Origin: Thermoanaerobacterales bacterium UBA4877
Lineage (GTDB): Bacteria; Bacillota; Thermoanaerobacteria; Thermoanaerobacterales; UBA4877
Length of the DNA: 64,000 nt
Reading direction: 5' to 3'
Assembly: GCA_002399345.1 (NCBI GenBank)
Contig: DHDL01000023.1
Span: 59,208 to 123,207 of the forward strand
A model generated the notes under the pieces. It did no database searches, had not been told where the DNA came from, and saw only the letters and a program-made list of their open reading frames with translations. Below, in pieces: positions 1 through 7,729 of the stretch; within the stretch, counting starts at the first letter, position 1, and each line of letters opens with the position of its first letter. The translations under genes and the position numbers were made by a program.

Positions 1-37
1 CATTTCCCAAAGCTGCAGCTATTATGAGTCTGCTCAT
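1..37 (-). CDS. Start of an unidentified gene, cut by window edge
   Basis: Only the first 12 codons lie in the window, translating as MSRLIIAAALGN. The ATG at 37-35 overlaps the TGA of the preceding opine-dehydrogenase-family gene by four bases (ATGA), and an AGGAG ribosome binding site lies about 9 bases upstream inside that gene. Both facts indicate a translationally coupled downstream gene of the same operon. Twelve residues are too few to name a family; the run is hydrophobic and could be the first strand of a Rossmann-like fold or an N-terminal signal. Confidence 0.55.
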   Translation of the reverse strand, partial: MSRLIIAAALGN

Positions 38-1134
38 AACAAAGCACTCCTTTCATCCACATAATTGCCTTCCGCGTGGGCTAGGATTTCGTCTTTAGTA
101 AGCCCATCCAATCCCAGCCTCTTAGCATTTCTTCCATTCTCCCAGTAGTCCACGCTATGCATGCTTGATGCCAATTGAATCACCGCTTTTATAGTAGGCG
201 TATTTACACCTACACTTTCACCCAGCGAAGCAATAGGTACGAGACTGTTGGGAACATCCTCGAATAAATATCTTGTATTTAGCGTTGTGGGTGCTTTGAT
301 CCCTCTGTAACCCCGCGCATTCTGAATAGCTTCATAAAGATTATCACCCTTGGATCCGTATGTTTCATACATCCACTTCAAGGCGGAAGGAATCTTTAAA
401 TCGAAAGCCCATGCAACACGCAGCCTTTCCATATCTATCTTCTCCAAAACCGAGGCAACCGAGGGTGAGATGCCTTCCAAATAATATTCAAAGCCGCTTT
501 CATCAGTCTCTATCCTCCCTGCATTTAATAGGGTCGGTGTAGGATGAAAGATAGCCCCTATATTGTTAAGGCTGGTTTCCAGAACATTATGGGCCGCCGT
601 AAACTGCGGATAAGCCAAATTTATCTTTTGCAGAACAGACCACACGCTATATGACGGAATTGTAGCAAGGTATACCACATTCTTTATACTGTTTATATTT
701 ACGAGCCCGGGCTCCATCACCCTGCATGCATAAATTAAGGTCTCGGCTTCCCCTATAACTACATTCGCCGTTACACCTAGCTGCCTGAATATATTGCTAA
801 ACTCCAAAGCGCCGCCTGTTCTGCCGGGATTAAGCACAACCGCCTGGCCATCCTGGAGGTATGGAGCCATAGCATAGGCTATATCCCTGTGTCCGGAAGC
901 AGGCACGGTCACCATAATGACATCCGCACCCTGTATGGCATCCCGAATGTCTGAAGTCAGGAAGGGCGTACCACGGCCCTTTACTGCTCCTTTAAGCGTT
1001 ATACCACCGTTTTGTCTTATCTTCTCTATCGTTTCCGGTGATCTGTTATAAAGTGTCACCTCAAAACCCATTATGGACAGATGGGCCGCCATGGCCTGGC
1101 CACCATTCCCGGCGCCAATTACAGCAAACTTCAT
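34..1134 (-). CDS. NAD/NADP octopine/nopaline dehydrogenase family protein
   Basis: A 366-residue opine-dehydrogenase-type protein. The N-terminus carries a Rossmann dinucleotide motif (GAGNGGQAMAAHL, residues 8-20), followed by the NAD-binding domain to about residue 180. The helical octopine-dehydrogenase domain includes the family's conserved HPTP segment near residue 197, which should hold the catalytic His. Family members reductively condense an amino acid with a 2-oxo acid; the substrates here cannot be read from sequence, and imine-reducing relatives are an alternative. The gene is preceded by two c-di-AMP riboswitches, so its expression should follow the c-di-AMP level, that is, osmotic or potassium status. 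The RBS is AAGGGG. It overlaps the next gene by ATGA. The coding strand holds one exact copy of the GGCCWGGCC motif at its GQA codons. Confidence 0.8.
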   Translation of the reverse strand: MKFAVIGAGNGGQAMAAHLSIMGFEVTLYNRSPETIEKIRQNGGITLKGAVKGRGTPFLTSDIRDAIQGADVIMVTVPASGHRDIAYAMAPYLQDGQAVVLNPGRTGGALEFSNIFRQLGVTANVVIGEAETLIYACRVMEPGLVNINSIKNVVYLATIPSYSVWSVLQKINLAYPQFTAAHNVLETSLNNIGAIFHPTPTLLNAGRIETDESGFEYYLEGISPSVASVLEKIDMERLRVAWAFDLKIPSALKWMYETYGSKGDNLYEAIQNARGYRGIKAPTTLNTRYLFEDVPNSLVPIASLGESVGVNTPTIKAVIQLASSMHSVDYWENGRNAKRLGLDGLTKDEILAHAEGNYVDERSALL

Positions 1135-1155
1135 ATACCATACCCCTTTCTATGC

Positions 1156-1256
1156 TTATGGGGTTAGCTGACGGGTTAGGACAGAAAGAGCTGCCCTTCC
1201 TTGCGGACTCACCCCTGTTGATCGGGTCCCCCACTCCTTTTAAAGGATTCAGCAAA
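1156..1256 (-). promoter_or_regulatory. c-di-AMP (ydaO/yuaA) riboswitch, proximal copy
   Basis: Read on the minus strand this segment has the ordered landmarks of the ydaO-type aptamer: GCTGAATCC at the 5' side (1253-1245), a G-rich GGGGGACC and then GGGGTGAGTCC block in the middle, and CTGTCC...CAGCTAACCCC at the 3' side (ending 1160). The order matches the c-di-AMP riboswitch from Thermoanaerobacter as I remember it. The terminal ACCCC can pair with the GGGGT of the Shine-Dalgarno region at 1141-1146, which suggests control at translation initiation; this mechanism is inference. Confidence 0.88.
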
Positions 1257-1366
1257 TTTATTATATTTATTTGTTTATTTATAGTGGTTATTGTGAGACA
1301 ATTTTAGGAAAAATAAAAGCCATGGAGAAATAGTAACTACTCTATAGCTTACTCCTCTTTTGATTC

Positions 1367-1462
1367 TTACGAGGTTAGCTGATGGTTAGGACTGAAAGAG
1401 CTGTCCATCCTTGCGGATATACCCCTGATGAAATGGTTCCCCCGTTCAAAGGATTCAGCATA
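1367..1462 (-). promoter_or_regulatory. c-di-AMP (ydaO/yuaA) riboswitch, distal copy
   Basis: A second aptamer on the same leader, with the same landmarks: GCTGAATCC (1459-1451), GGGGGAACC, GGGGTATATCC, GGACAGCTC and CAGCTAACCTC (ending about 1371). It is roughly 110 bases upstream of the proximal copy and shares most conserved core positions but differs in loops, so it is not a recent exact duplication. The spacer between the copies (1257-1366) is AT-rich and contains only weak hairpins. Confidence 0.85.
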
Positions 1463-1482
1463 TCTATTGATCTGTTGATAAT

Positions 1483-1511
1483 ATTTTAATATAATTGGTT
1501 TGAGTTGTCAA
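1483..1511 (-). promoter_or_regulatory. Sigma-A-type promoter for the riboswitch leader
   Basis: Minus-strand TTGACA (1511-1506), a 17-base spacer and TAAAAT (1488-1483). A start point near 1476 would place both riboswitches in one leader of about 340 bases. The -35 is perfect and the -10 differs from TATAAT at one position. Confidence 0.7.
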
Positions 1512-1580
1512 TAACATTTTTACTACAATGGAATTGCAATTTATACCCATACTAAGACAAACGGCAGGGAGGAATGTTCC

Positions 1581-3002
1581 GTGAACACAGAAGAATATAG
1601 TAATCAATTAAATAAATCGCAAAATAGCAGTAAGAAAATGAAAAACCTTTTGGACAGGATATCCGGTGAACTTATAGATAACGGTTACAAGCTGTCCGCC
1701 GGTATATCCGCATCACGTATGCTCGGCTTTTTTGCATCGGTCCCATACGGCCGTCTAGTGAAGTTCTACCCCGAGAATATGGTCGCGCCTATAATCAACG
1801 GCTTAAAATTTTTAGAGGGAAATTTAAGATGTGACAAGCTTACAGACAAAAAGAAGGAGTCCTTTGAAGAAACATCGGGGGATCTTATGGATATTCTTAC
1901 CGGATTGCATTGGGCGGAGACTAATCTGGCCTGCCTGCTCGATCTTTACGATCAGGAAAACACCATAAGGAACTCTGAGATAAAACCGCTGTTTCCTTCC
2001 ACCCAAGATTTTGTTTCGGATACAATAAAACACCTATATAATAAAATGCAACAAAATGAGAACAGCACGGAAATTAATAATACTTTAAAACGCCTTATTA
2101 TACTACTTCCCATGGGCCTTGATGAAAGTGGATTTCTCTCATACATAGACGGTACCTTGAGGGATGCGACCTTAGATATGCCGGTTTCCATAATAAACAG
2201 GATTCATGAAGTAATAACCAAACTTGTCTGCCATACAAATAACGTGTACTATACAGTTCTATTCAATATAGCAGTAAAATACGGCCTGGGCAAAAAACCG
2301 GCCGGCTTGACAGAAGACATCCTGAGAAAAAACAGACGGAGGATTCATTCATTCATCAGCCGGCTGGATGCATTGAAGGATATCACAACCTCCATACTGC
2401 TCATGTACGAAATTATCACCGACAATAGCACCAAAAGTATTGCCGTTAGGGAAAGTTATTTTTATTTAAGTGATATTATCAGCAGCTATCTGGCAGGTGA
2501 AAAAATCAAGGACAGCAGTGAAGATCTAATAAATAAAGACATGCTCAATGAGCAGGTCAAAACCGTTTCCTTCCTTTTAAATAAAACCGATACTTTTGCC
2601 ACTGCAGGAATAAAACAGTCATTCATATCACAAACAGCATACAAAGGTATGATGTTTGCAAGATACGACTCGATGTTTGACCGTATGCACTCCGAATTGT
2701 TTAACCTCTTTGAGTATTTCAATTATGACGAATCGGAGGAACCGTCAGATGATGCATACATAGATCAATTTGTGAGCAGCATCACCAAATCTGCCGAAGA
2801 TGAATTAAAAATCTACCCCGCCTTTTTCCGCAGGGTGATAATGAGGAACATAATGAATGAGCTCCCTATCGGCTTTAATGACATTGGAGAAGTTCGCAAA
2901 TACATCTGCCAAAGTATAGCCTCGATAGCAGATGAAAAATATCTTTACTACACCGAGGCATTGGTTTCCGCACTCTTTGATACAGAACAAAAAAGCAAGT
3001 AA
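1581..3002 (+). CDS. Hypothetical helical protein, 473 aa
   Basis: I do not recognise a family. The protein is mostly amphipathic helix, with no signal peptide or obvious membrane segment and a Lys/Asn/Ser-rich first 25 residues. It has several SxASRMLGFF- and PYGRL-like patches near residues 44-60 and an acidic stretch around residues 375-395. It starts with GTG at 1581, supported by a GGGAGG ribosome binding site 7-8 bases upstream. It is transcribed away from the opine-dehydrogenase leader and followed after 74 bases by a DUF2148 gene on the same strand. The overall look is of a cytosolic, all-helical scaffold or regulatory protein; that is impression only. Confidence 0.75.
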   Translation: MNTEEYSNQLNKSQNSSKKMKNLLDRISGELIDNGYKLSAGISASRMLGFFASVPYGRLVKFYPENMVAPIINGLKFLEGNLRCDKLTDKKKESFEETSGDLMDILTGLHWAETNLACLLDLYDQENTIRNSEIKPLFPSTQDFVSDTIKHLYNKMQQNENSTEINNTLKRLIILLPMGLDESGFLSYIDGTLRDATLDMPVSIINRIHEVITKLVCHTNNVYYTVLFNIAVKYGLGKKPAGLTEDILRKNRRRIHSFISRLDALKDITTSILLMYEIITDNSTKSIAVRESYFYLSDIISSYLAGEKIKDSSEDLINKDMLNEQVKTVSFLLNKTDTFATAGIKQSFISQTAYKGMMFARYDSMFDRMHSELFNLFEYFNYDESEEPSDDAYIDQFVSSITKSAEDELKIYPAFFRRVIMRNIMNELPIGFNDIGEVRKYICQSIASIADEKYLYYTEALVSALFDTEQKSK

Positions 3003-3076
3003 TATGTTTATTACAACATTGGAAATCTTTACATCAATATTAATTTAATTTATACTGGCCCTAGGAGGGATTTTAA

Positions 3077-3604
3077 ATGGATATCATGGAAACAGTAGCT
3101 GATCTCATGGAGATCTCGGCACGAACTGCACCTAAGACATGCGGCCAGGATTATGTGGAGTCCAAGGTAATAACCGGTGATACGCTAAACAATCTGGCCG
3201 ATGAAATGTCCGACTACGGCAGCAAAACAGGGGCTGCTTCTTTTAATCGGGACGCAAACAACATAAGTAATTCATGTGCCGTACTCCTGCTGTCGGTAAA
3301 ACAGCCGGAAGAACCGGGTTTAAACTGCGGCGCATGCGGCTACGAGAATTGTTCACATTTTAGTAAAATACCCAAAAACAAAGGTCCACAATTTGACGGA
3401 CCGATATGTGCATGGCGACTTGTAGACCTAGGAATCGCCCTGGGTTCTGCAGCAAAAACAGCCGGTCTATTAAACACGGACAACCGCATCATGTACAGTG
3501 TGGGTGTTGTGGCAAAAAAGATGAACCTTATTGAAGGCAATATTGTAGTTGGTATCCCAATATCGGTAACAGGTAAAAGTATATACTTTGACAGGAAAAA
3601 TTAA
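3077..3604 (+). CDS. DUF2148 domain protein, putative Fe-S ferredoxin-like
   Basis: A 175-residue protein of the DUF2148 family. Visible signatures are the N-terminal SARTAPKTCGQD segment (residues 14-25) and the cysteine cluster CGACGYENC (about residues 84-92), with a later Cys in GPICAW. This suggests a 4Fe-4S cluster. The C-terminal LGIALGSAAKTAG and YSVGVVAKKM segments are also typical. Members are widespread in anaerobes and their reaction is unknown. The RBS GGAGGG lies 9 bases before the ATG. The gene ends just before a strong bidirectional hairpin shared with the convergent gene. Confidence 0.85.
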   Translation: MDIMETVADLMEISARTAPKTCGQDYVESKVITGDTLNNLADEMSDYGSKTGAASFNRDANNISNSCAVLLLSVKQPEEPGLNCGACGYENCSHFSKIPKNKGPQFDGPICAWRLVDLGIALGSAAKTAGLLNTDNRIMYSVGVVAKKMNLIEGNIVVGIPISVTGKSIYFDRKN

Positions 3605-3642
3605 TCTTTCGCGAATGCCGAAAACTCTTGAATATTAGGCAA

Positions 3643-3685
3643 AATGATATTACCGCCCTATATCTTATAGGGCGGTAATATCATT
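3643..3685. terminator. Bidirectional terminator, 20-bp perfect stem
   Basis: Arms 3643-3662 and 3666-3685 are perfectly complementary over 20 bp around a three-base TCT loop. The position between convergent genes ending at 3604 (+) and 3691 (-) fits shared termination in both directions. The flanks are T/A-rich rather than a long clean U tract. Confidence 0.8.
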
Positions 3686-3690
3686 ATTGA

Positions 3691-3942
3691 TCATTGGGAA
3701 ACTTCCATGCCTATGGCAAAGATGCTGCCTATCAGAATCAAGGCAAAAACCCCGATCATGAAAGCGACATCCCATTTTTTTGATTTTGCGGCTTTAATCT
3801 CAAAATATACTATAAGTGCCCCAGACAGCGTCATCGATACCGTATAGTAGGGAAACTCCCCGAATCTTTTTATGAAAACTTTTACAATATATTTTATTAG
3901 CAAAAACCTTGGTATTACATTGGACACAATCATATCCATCAT
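3691..3942 (-). CDS. Small two-helix membrane protein downstream of brnQ
   Basis: An 83-residue protein with two hydrophobic helices (about residues 35-50 and 60-80) separated by a basic KAAKSKK loop, plus a basic amphipathic N-terminal part. I recognise no family. It follows brnQ by 20 bases on the same strand and has its own GAGG ribosome binding site, so it is probably co-transcribed and may be an accessory of the transporter (inference). The gene ends at the strong convergent terminator. Confidence 0.6.
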   Translation of the reverse strand: MMDMIVSNVIPRFLLIKYIVKVFIKRFGEFPYYTVSMTLSGALIVYFEIKAAKSKKWDVAFMIGVFALILIGSIFAIGMEVSQ

Positions 3943-3962
3943 ATATGTGCCTCAACGACTCA

Positions 3963-5261
3963 TTACAGCGATTCATTATGACTACGGGAAGGATGTGTAA
4001 GCAGACCGCCCAAAAACAGGCCTATAATTGCGGGAAGTAACCACCCGAATCCGCTTGATCCTAGCGGTAAGCTATGCAGTATGCTTTTAAACCCCCCTAG
4101 ATTCACTCCCGCGGCACTCAAACCATCAAATATACTTATACACAACGCTCCAATGATAGAGCCCACATAGGCTCCCCGCGATTTTATAAAATCACTAAAC
4201 ACATTAAGGACAATTAGCATAAGTATAACGGGATAAATAGCGGTTAGTATAGGAACCGCCAATGACACTATGCGATCCACGCCTGAATTGGATATAACCA
4301 GGCTGACTACAGTGATTATAATTGCTATGGCATTATAACTCAGCTTATTATTGGTCGACTTTGCAAAATAATCACTAACCGAAGTGGTAAGACCAATAGC
4401 TGTCGTTAGGCATGCAAAGGCAACAGCCAGGCCCAGAACAATTTTCCCCCAGTTTCCCAATACTGCCGAAGTAATACCTATAAGCAGTTCTGTCATAGAA
4501 ATACCTTCCGGGAAAAGATAAGCGTACTTTGCACCGAGATATGTCAGCCCACCGTATACCAGCAGCAAACATGTTGTTGATACCATTCCAGCCATTATTG
4601 TCATTTTCATTTGTTCCTTATCGTCAGTATAACCCTTATCCCGGATATTTGATATTATGATCCCGGAAAACAGCGTTGCGGCAAGTGCATCCATGGTCTG
4701 GTATCCCTCAAAGAACCCATTGGAAAAATGTATTCCATCCTTGATGGCCATGGCGCTGTCTGCAGGCATTATAATACCTCTTATTATAATTATAAACAGC
4801 GTTACAAGTAATATAGGCGTAAGGTATTTTCCAATATTATCAATCACAGTAGACGGTTTTACCACAAAGAATAAAGTAATACCAAAAAAAATTAAAGTAG
4901 CCACCAACGAACTCATGCCAGGAAACAAAGGTTTAAACCCCAATTCATAGGTTGTGGCACCCGTCCTCGGTATAGCAAACAAAGGGCCTATACAAAGATT
5001 AATTATAATACCGAGAACTACACTGAATCCCGACCCAACCTTGCCAGCAAATTTCTCATACTCTCCGTCATTTCTAGACATAGCCATGACCCCCAGTAGC
5101 GGAAGCCCTATTCCCGTTATTGCAAACCCTATGAACGCTTCAAGCCAACCGCTGCCCGTAGTAAAACCGAGAAGCGGCGGAAATATCAAATTGCCTGCCC
5201 CAAAAAACATGGCAAACAACGCGAACCCCACGACCATCACGTCTGATGTCTTTTTACTCAA
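3963..5261 (-). CDS. brnQ: Branched-chain amino acid transport system II carrier
   Basis: A 432-residue LIVCS-family symporter, probably taking up Leu, Ile and Val with Na+ or H+. The N-terminal GFALFAMFFGAGNLIFPP signature (residues 12-29) is the family hallmark. About twelve hydrophobic segments follow, with SxYFAKS, PVILMLIVLNVF and LPLGSSGFGWLLPA near the C-terminus. Length is normal for BrnQ. It is the first gene of a two-gene unit with the small membrane protein at 3691-3942. The leader holds an inverted repeat (5349-5376) but no recognisable T-box or Leu-responsive element. Confidence 0.92.
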   Translation of the reverse strand: MSKKTSDVMVVGFALFAMFFGAGNLIFPPLLGFTTGSGWLEAFIGFAITGIGLPLLGVMAMSRNDGEYEKFAGKVGSGFSVVLGIIINLCIGPLFAIPRTGATTYELGFKPLFPGMSSLVATLIFFGITLFFVVKPSTVIDNIGKYLTPILLVTLFIIIIRGIIMPADSAMAIKDGIHFSNGFFEGYQTMDALAATLFSGIIISNIRDKGYTDDKEQMKMTIMAGMVSTTCLLLVYGGLTYLGAKYAYLFPEGISMTELLIGITSAVLGNWGKIVLGLAVAFACLTTAIGLTTSVSDYFAKSTNNKLSYNAIAIIITVVSLVISNSGVDRIVSLAVPILTAIYPVILMLIVLNVFSDFIKSRGAYVGSIIGALCISIFDGLSAAGVNLGGFKSILHSLPLGSSGFGWLLPAIIGLFLGGLLTHPSRSHNESL

Positions 5262-5348
5262 TATAACTCCCCCTTATGAAAACGTTATATCATTAATATC
5301 ATCCTTAGTAAAAAATGTCAAAGGCCCTATAAGATTATCTAAGGTCTT

Positions 5349-5376
5349 CATAGCATATTACAATTTATATGCTATG
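5349..5376. repeat. Inverted repeat between brnQ and the radical SAM gene
   Basis: CATAGCATAT (5349-5358) and ATATGCTATG (5367-5376) form a perfect 10-bp stem with an 8-base loop. A TTTT run follows on the plus strand, but no plus-strand gene ends nearby. It may end read-through on the plus strand or be an operator for brnQ. Confidence 0.45.
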
Positions 5377-5416
5377 TTTTGCTTATTTAATTAGTAAAAT
5401 TTACATATATTTACTC

Positions 5417-6322
5417 TTAGATCCCCTCTAAATCAAAGTCGGGCACGTATTCCTCCGATGCTGAATCCATCTCCTGTATATATCCATTTTCCAGGCCTAT
5501 ATTAAAGAAGTAATCAACTATGGATTTGTACTCCCGTTCGGTAACCCTCTTATTCAATTCCGGAATACTCTTGGCCTCAAACAACGGCACGTACTGACAC
5601 ATTATGCTCACGTATACGCCTTTTGTTAAATTATGTTTTACCCAATCCAGTAGCAGCTTGGAATCCTCCAGACGGCCGGGCATTAAAAGATGCCTAATAA
5701 TTAGGCCCCTCTTAATTATTCCTCTATCATCAAACATAACGTTGCCTACCTGTCTGAACATCTCAAGGATCGCCCTTGTTGCTACAGAAAAATAGTTTGG
5801 TGCTGATGAATAGAATGCGGCCATTTTGTCATCATGATACTTTAGGTCAGGCAGATATACATCCACCAAACCGTCTAGCAATCTCAAGGCATCCACCGTC
5901 TCATAAGCATTGGTATTGTAGACCACAGGCACGGCCAGGCCGTTTCCCTTAGCATACTTAATGGCATCGGCAACCATAGGTATATATATGGTAGCGGTAA
6001 CCAAATTTATGTTATGTGCACCCACAGATTGTAGACGCAGAAATATATCCGCCAGCCCCTTGACGCTTACCTCTTTACCGAAGTCCTCCTGACTTATTTT
6101 ATAGTTCTGGCAAAATTTACACTTTAAATTACACCGTGAAAAAAAGACCGTGCCGGACCCCTTAGTCCCACTTATGCATGGTTCCTCCCACTGATGCAGA
6201 TACGCTTTGGCAACTCTTATTTTATCATCTGCCCTGCAAAATCCCGTCATGCCTTTTGTTCTGTCAACCCTACAATCTCGCGGGCAAAGCCCACAGCGTC
6301 TCATCATTTCCCTGCCGGTCAT
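5417..6322 (-). CDS. Radical SAM protein, PflA-like (COG1313 type)
   Basis: A 301-residue radical SAM enzyme resembling pyruvate formate-lyase activating enzymes. The N-terminal CGLCPRDC cluster (residues 11-18) and CRAD are typical of this subgroup. The radical SAM cluster motif CNLKCKFC is near residues 64-71, with QNYKIS after it. The downstream YLPDLKY and RHLLMPG segments also match. It binds 4Fe-4S and S-adenosylmethionine; the glycyl-radical or other target is unknown, and no glycyl radical enzyme lies nearby. It starts at ATG 6322 with a GGAGGGAG site about 11 bases upstream. One exact GGCCWGGCC copy lies in NGLAVP. Confidence 0.85.
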   Translation of the reverse strand: MTGREMMRRCGLCPRDCRVDRTKGMTGFCRADDKIRVAKAYLHQWEEPCISGTKGSGTVFFSRCNLKCKFCQNYKISQEDFGKEVSVKGLADIFLRLQSVGAHNINLVTATIYIPMVADAIKYAKGNGLAVPVVYNTNAYETVDALRLLDGLVDVYLPDLKYHDDKMAAFYSSAPNYFSVATRAILEMFRQVGNVMFDDRGIIKRGLIIRHLLMPGRLEDSKLLLDWVKHNLTKGVYVSIMCQYVPLFEAKSIPELNKRVTEREYKSIVDYFFNIGLENGYIQEMDSASEEYVPDFDLEGI

Positions 6323-6402
6323 TTTGTAAAAACTCCCTCCTAAGTATGCTCATGGCAAACACATTCACATATCTACCGTGCTTATACATTTTTCATAACA
6401 TC

Positions 6403-6699
6403 TTATCTTATTGCTCTGACATTGAAATCATAAACCTCTAGGTTAACCCTGTGCAAATTCATTTCATTAAACAGAAAGTAGAGCAGAACTCCGACTGCTT
6501 CAGTTCCCAGACCCTTGTTCCGGTCCCCCTCATTACCTATGCATATGGCTATCTCACAGTTTCTGTTTTTCCAGTCGACGTCATGGTATGTGATATTGCC
6601 GATATGATTTCTGATAACCTCCCTGTTCCTTATCTCCATAAACTTTTGATAATACTCTTCCGTAAACGGTACAAGTTCTATACTTTTATCTTTAAGCAT
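6403..6699 (-). pseudogene. Truncated GNAT acetyltransferase
   Basis: A 98-codon open frame with acetyltransferase pieces: KSIELVPFTEEYYQKFMEIRN at the start, then EIAICIG, RNKGLGTEAV (the acetyl-CoA loop) and NLEVYDFNVRAIR. RimJ/RimL-type enzymes are about 170-190 residues. Here the middle is missing about 40 residues before EIAICIG, and the protein stops immediately after NVRAIR, where intact homologues continue with the last strand and helix. This looks like a decayed gene. A very short functional relative cannot be fully excluded. Confidence 0.7.
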
Positions 6700-6840
6700 G
6701 CGACAGGTTCACCTCCGAAGCTTTTATATAAGATTAGATTATATCATATACCAAGGTTATCTTCATCATAAATTATTTATTATTCTTGGTTTTTTTAGGC
6801 AACCGTTTTGATGTAATGATTTTGGCAAACAGAAAATTTT

Positions 6841-6870
6841 AAAAAAAGACCCCTTGACACACAAGGGATC
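6841..6870 (-). terminator. Terminator after the DUF445 gene
   Basis: On the minus strand GATCCCTTG-tgtgt-CAAGGGGTC is followed by seven Ts. It lies about 18 bases after the stop of the gene at 6889-7491. Confidence 0.8.
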
Positions 6871-6888
6871 AAATGAATTTTTTATATT

Positions 6889-7491
6889 TTATATAACCTG
6901 CACCAGCACACCTTCAGCCAGGCCTATGACAAGCCCCAGCACGCCGCCCACTATCTCTATCGCCTTAAGCTCCTTGCCTGCAGCATACATCACCAGTTTC
7001 TCCAGCTTTGCCACATCGAAGCCATTTATCTTATCCTCAACGATTTGCTTTATATTCATCCGTTGGTTTAGTTCATCCATAACCCGTCCGGAATCATTTT
7101 TCATGAACTTTATAACCTCTTCTTCGGCAGCCTTCTTTATATAATTGGTTATCTTATCCCTGAACATACCCGGTATATATGAGGGAATCTTTTTCCTTAT
7201 AACACCGTCAAGCTTATTATCAATAGCAGCCATCATTTTATTTTTATCATCATCGCCCATGATGTTTTTAACTATATCATCCACAGAGATAAGTTCTTTC
7301 GCTATAATATCCCCTAAGCTTGAAGATATATCGTCCCGTCTTTTCGGTATAAGACCCTGCACTTCGATATTAAACACAGGAATTCTCACCGGTTCATAAG
7401 GCCTGAAGAGCATAATAATAGCTAAATAATTAGTAAACCATCCTATTACCATACCAACTATAGATGAAATTATTATATTTAATATGTCCAA
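6889..7491 (-). CDS. DUF445 family membrane-associated protein
   Basis: A 200-residue DUF445 protein (YheB/YtaF-like group). The N-terminal membrane helix carries the diagnostic GWFTNYLAIIMLFRP stretch (residues 17-31), followed by QGLIPKRRDD (residues 45-54). The middle is helical and charged, and a C-terminal hydrophobic helix (LGLVIGLAEGVLVQ) gives an in-out-in arrangement typical of the family. Length is at the short end; many members have two DUF445 units. Function is unknown. It is a single gene with its own terminator. Confidence 0.85.
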   Translation of the reverse strand: MDILNIIISSIVGMVIGWFTNYLAIIMLFRPYEPVRIPVFNIEVQGLIPKRRDDISSSLGDIIAKELISVDDIVKNIMGDDDKNKMMAAIDNKLDGVIRKKIPSYIPGMFRDKITNYIKKAAEEEVIKFMKNDSGRVMDELNQRMNIKQIVEDKINGFDVAKLEKLVMYAAGKELKAIEIVGGVLGLVIGLAEGVLVQVI

Positions 7492-7729
7492 TTAAAACAC
7501 CTCAGGGGAAAGTATATCATTTTTTATATACCTATTCCATGGGAAAAAACGCCAGGGATGTCGTATGTCACATTGTCAATATATTTTATGACTTCTGTTA
7601 TATATAAAGGAATTTTACGGCCCATATGGAATATATATATTATGTAGTATGGACTATACAAGCATATATATATATTAGCGATATTTTTCTAAATTATTAC
7701 ATCATGCCGTATTGAATGGGGGATTAACG

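Noticed and set aside
5262-5416. T-box or Leu leader before brnQ
   Set aside because: No T-box sequence AGGGTGG-ACCGCG and no specifier loop found.
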